Of a stretch of 64,000 bases of DNA, positions 62,300 through 64,000 are shown one piece after another (position 1 is the stretch's first letter; each line of letters begins with the position of its first letter). Under the pieces are notes generated by a model. That model was given only the letters and a program-made list of their open reading frames with translations, had not been told where the DNA came from and did no database searches. The DNA comes from Propionivibrio dicarboxylicus (GTDB lineage: Bacteria; Pseudomonadota; Gammaproteobacteria; Burkholderiales; Rhodocyclaceae), in assembly GCF_900099695.1 (NCBI RefSeq), contig NZ_FNCY01000004.1, positions 180,841 through 244,840 on the forward strand, in the 5' to 3' direction. Both the position numbers and the translations under genes were made by a program.

Positions 62300-62989
62300 A
62301 TGAATTCGACAAATCAAGATAATGAGAGCTTGGCACAACTAGGCGCCGCCATACGGCGTCTACGAGCGCGTTCGGGTAAGACGCTTGAGCAAGTTGCAGA
62401 AGCGACAGGATCTAACAAAGGCACGCTCTCAAAGATCGAAAGTGGCAAGCAGGGGGTGTCCCTCGAAACGCTTAACAGGATTGCTCAGGCGTTGCGCGTC
62501 ACCATTGTCACGATATTTAATGAGATGTGGGAGCCCACCAGCACGCTGGAGATACCAGCCCCAAAAATGTATCGGCCGGTGCCTGTATACGGCCCAATAC
62601 AGATCGACGCGGATGGGTGCGTTATCAACGCCGTGGTATCCCTGCAAAGCGAAGGTGCTGTAGATTATCCAGCCAAAGGCAGCAAAACTTACGCATTGCG
62701 TGCTAAAGGGGAGTCAATGGCCCCGCGTGTTCGCGCCGGTGAATTTATTGTGGTCGAGCCGGACAGCCCTGCGCAGCCTGGAGATGACGTAGTTATTGAC
62801 TACAACGAAGATCGCACAATTGTTAAGCAGTTGCTTTACGAACGCGACGGCGAACTAACTCTTGGTGCTATCAACGGATGGTCGAAGCCAATAACGGTCT
62901 CATTTGATGAAGTGCACTCAATACAGCGCATAGTTGCAATTCTCCCTCCTGGTGCTTTCGTTCCAAGAAAAGACGAGGAATCGACATGA
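62300..62989 (+). CDS. CI-type repressor with S24 peptidase domain
   Basis: The 229-residue protein has a Cro/CI helix-turn-helix (about residues 13-68, with TLEQVAEATGSNKGTLSKIES) and a C-terminal S24 domain with the self-cleavage Ser in GESMAPRV and Lys in TIVKQLLYE, so RecA-linked induction is likely. A TTG at 62282 would add six residues, but TATAAC there looks like a -10 placed for a leaderless message starting at the ATG at 62300. The stop overlaps the next gene (ATGA). Confidence 0.92.
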   Translation: MNSTNQDNESLAQLGAAIRRLRARSGKTLEQVAEATGSNKGTLSKIESGKQGVSLETLNRIAQALRVTIVTIFNEMWEPTSTLEIPAPKMYRPVPVYGPIQIDADGCVINAVVSLQSEGAVDYPAKGSKTYALRAKGESMAPRVRAGEFIVVEPDSPAQPGDDVVIDYNEDRTIVKQLLYERDGELTLGAINGWSKPITVSFDEVHSIQRIVAILPPGAFVPRKDEEST

Positions 62990-63375
62990 AAAAGCTCATT
63001 CCCCTGGCAGCCCTGGCACTTGCCGCCTGCTCGACGACCGCGCCGGTTGTCGGTCAATTCACGAGCACCAAGGATGAATTCATGGGCCAGGCCACGGCAA
63101 GCTGGACGGCCGGCACGATGTCGATCCAGAGCCAGGCGGGCATCACCTGCACCGGCGCGCTGCGGCGTGACTCGACCGTCAACGGTAATGGCGATCTGAT
63201 CTGCAGCGACGGTCGCACTGGCACATTCGTCTTCACCAAGAGCAACGAGTACGGTGGCTCGGGCTTCGGTACGCTGTCGAACGGTGAGAAATTCCGCTTC
63301 TTGTGGGGCAACACGGTCGGCAGGCGTGCCCGCTGCGATCAAGATCCAGACGGGATAGCCTGCACGCGCATCTGA
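62986..63375 (+). CDS. Lipoprotein coupled to the repressor gene
   Basis: The 129-residue protein has a lipoprotein signal with lipobox LAAC (Cys15) and a secreted part rich in Gly/Thr with three further Cys. Its ATG overlaps the repressor stop by four bases and a terminator follows, so it is made in lysogens. No family is recognised. Lysogeny-expressed lipoproteins of other phages often block superinfection or alter the cell surface; this role is inferred from context only. Confidence 0.75.
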   Translation: MKKLIPLAALALAACSTTAPVVGQFTSTKDEFMGQATASWTAGTMSIQSQAGITCTGALRRDSTVNGNGDLICSDGRTGTFVFTKSNEYGGSGFGTLSNGEKFRFLWGNTVGRRARCDQDPDGIACTRI

Positions 63376-63395
63376 GACCACCGTCACTCCCGACC

Positions 63396-63424
63396 AAGCC
63401 CGCCGCGTGCGGGCTTTCTTTTGC
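63396..63424 (+). terminator. Rho-independent terminator after the repressor-lipoprotein operon
   Basis: AAGCCCGC and GCGGGCTT form an 8-bp stem with loop CGCGT, followed by TTCTTTT. It lies 20 bases past the lipoprotein stop. Confidence 0.9.
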
Positions 63425-63482
63425 CTGCTATATAGCTAAAAGCTATTGAGACAGCGAAATCAATTAGAAAATATTTTATGTG

Positions 63483-63499
63483 GTTGCTCTTGACGCAAC
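63483..63499. promoter_or_regulatory. Operator 3, GTTGC-N7-GCAAC
   Basis: A perfect 17-bp dyad covering the -35 of the next promoter. It has the same half-sites and spacing as operators 1 and 2. Confidence 0.65.
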
Positions 63500-63519
63500 C
63501 TAAAAGTTGCTTTTATGAT
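63490..63519 (+). promoter_or_regulatory. Sigma-70-like promoter of the repeat-protein gene
   Basis: TTGACG (63490-63495) and TATGAT (63514-63519) are 18 bases apart. Operators 3 and 4 lie on its -35 and downstream of its -10, and a further dyad GCAAC-N6-GTTGC (63495-63510) fills the spacer. It should be shut in a lysogen. Confidence 0.7.
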
Positions 63520-63528
63520 GGGCGTCAT

Positions 63529-63545
63529 GTTGCTTCATAGGCAAC
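63529..63545. promoter_or_regulatory. Operator 4, GTTGC-N7-GCAAC
   Basis: A perfect 17-bp dyad around the expected transcription start of the repeat-protein gene. Confidence 0.65.
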
Positions 63546-63571
63546 CCAATTAACCATCAACGAGGACGATC

Positions 63572-64000
63572 ATGGCGAGGAAGCAGAAAAAGCAAGAGGA
63601 AGCCATCACGGCATTCAAAGGCTTCAATCAGGATTTTCAATGCCGCGGCTTTCAGTTCGAAGTTGGCAAGACCTACGAGCATGCTGGCGAAGTCAAAGCA
63701 TGTGCCTCGGGGTTCCATTCTTGTGAATATCCCCTCGACGTTTTCAACTACTACGGCCCGGTTAGTAATCGCTTCGCCGTGGTGAAGGCCTCCGGGCAGA
63801 TCAGTCGGCACGACGAAGACAGCAAGATCGCTTGCGCCAGTCTCACAATTGAGGCGGAGATTGGCCTGCCTACCTTGGTATCTCGCGCTGTTGAATGGAT
63901 TATTGGCAAGCTCGATAAAACTCTCGAGCAAACAATAATCACCGGCTACCAGTCGGCCGCGACGAACACCGGCTACCAGTCGGCCGCGACGAACACCGGC
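63572..64000 (+). CDS. DUF7666-type protein with nine-residue repeats (runs off the window)
   Basis: The ATG at 63572 has GAGGA six bases ahead; 143 residues are visible. A basic start is followed by a compact domain (about 14-115) with AFKGFNQDFQCRGFQFEVGKTY, GEVKACASGFHSCEYPLDVF and SRHDEDSKIA, which I recognise as the DUF7666 type found in phages and bacteria. From about residue 121 a perfect repeat TGYQSAATN begins, encoded by an exact 27-base DNA repeat, and continues past 64,000. The function of the family is unknown. It is expressed from a promoter covered by repressor-type operators. Confidence 0.85.
   Translation, partial: MARKQKKQEEAITAFKGFNQDFQCRGFQFEVGKTYEHAGEVKACASGFHSCEYPLDVFNYYGPVSNRFAVVKASGQISRHDEDSKIACASLTIEAEIGLPTLVSRAVEWIIGKLDKTLEQTIITGYQSAATNTGYQSAATNTG

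Larger units (their letters stand above)
32015..64000. mobile_element. Podoviral prophage, BPP-1-like virion module (right end outside window)
   Basis: Genes from 32175 to 62177 run on the minus strand as replication, packaging, head, tail, ejection, fibre and lysis modules; a CI-type repressor and accessory genes run on the plus strand from 62300. Most genes abut or overlap by four bases. No early stop or frameshift breaks any structural gene, so it may be functional. The integrase is not in the window and should lie beyond 64,000 near the second att site. Confidence 0.9.

Noticed and set aside
32015..64000. A diversity-generating retroelement, expected by analogy with BPP-1
   Set aside because: No reverse transcriptase, template repeat or Mtd-like variable receptor gene is present in the window; the receptor is a beta-helix S74 spike. 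One outside the window cannot be excluded.
63930..64000. CRISPR-like tandem repeat at the right edge
   Set aside because: The 27-base units follow each other without spacers and encode an in-frame peptide repeat.
32015..64000. A T7-type single-subunit RNA polymerase that would explain CGTACCCTTG as a phage promoter
   Set aside because: No such gene is seen; virion genes resemble BPP-1-like phages, which use host polymerase. The element stays unexplained.

Overview
The window is part of a chromosome of a GC-rich Gram-negative bacterium, most likely a betaproteobacterium near the Rhodocyclales. This rests on gene content only: a complete-looking run of type II secretion (T2SS) genes, a TRAP transporter with its own two-component system, large c-di-GMP proteins, and a BPP-1-like podoviral prophage. 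No rRNA marker is present.

Host part (1 to about 32,010). From 1 to 10,084 lies a T2SS operon: end of gspD, then gspE-L-M-N, a tannase/feruloyl-esterase-family lipoprotein, then gspF-G-H-I-J-K, with 4- to 29-base overlaps almost throughout. The esterase is a likely cargo or client. From 10.3 to 18.2 kb is an accessory stretch: a GntR regulator, two small unknown genes, two paralogous LuxR-type regulators bracketing an outer-membrane barrel and a YgjV-like membrane protein, decayed IS3 fragments, a cysteine-containing unknown protein beside a degenerate tRNA 3' end, and a periplasmic binding protein. From 18.8 to 24.4 kb a TRAP transporter (dctQMP) is divergent from an OmpR-type response regulator and its kinase; the shared intergenic region carries three exact CGATACAT boxes. 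From 24.7 to 31.8 kb there is an AT-richer block with a Cache chemoreceptor, a GGDEF-EAL protein and a GGDEF protein.

Prophage (32,015 to beyond 64,000). Integration is in the 3' part of a tRNA-Asp gene: 53 bases of the tRNA and its terminator remain at 31,975-32,067. The virion genes resemble Bordetella phage BPP-1 (GP7-type major capsid, Bbp16-like cement, Bbp19-like protein, podoviral portal, tail tubes A and B, internal core proteins). All run on the minus strand, in transcription order: Cro-like HTH, SNF2-like helicase, DNA methyltransferase, small membrane protein, primase, PriCT-2/AAA helicase, a repeat-rich gap, an HTH protein, terminase, head, tail, ejection proteins, tail spike, lysis genes. 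On the plus strand are a CI/S24 repressor, a lipoprotein coupled to it, a terminator, and a DUF7666-type protein with nine-residue repeats that runs off the window. Integrase and the other att site must lie beyond 64,000.

Most interesting signals: (1) a palindrome GTTGC-N7-GCAAC occurs four times, at the repressor switch and at the promoter of the repeat-protein gene, suggesting one regulon; (2) the element CGTACCCTTG occurs five times, ahead of separate late-gene modules; (3) two adjacent head genes share the same last eight residues (one substitution) with nearly identical DNA; (4) a dense GGTGC/GCACC cluster sits between replication and packaging genes; (5) the primase-helicase is split by an ATGCTAA overlap; (6) a 2,013-residue ejection-type protein carries acetyltransferase-like and zinc-peptidase motifs.
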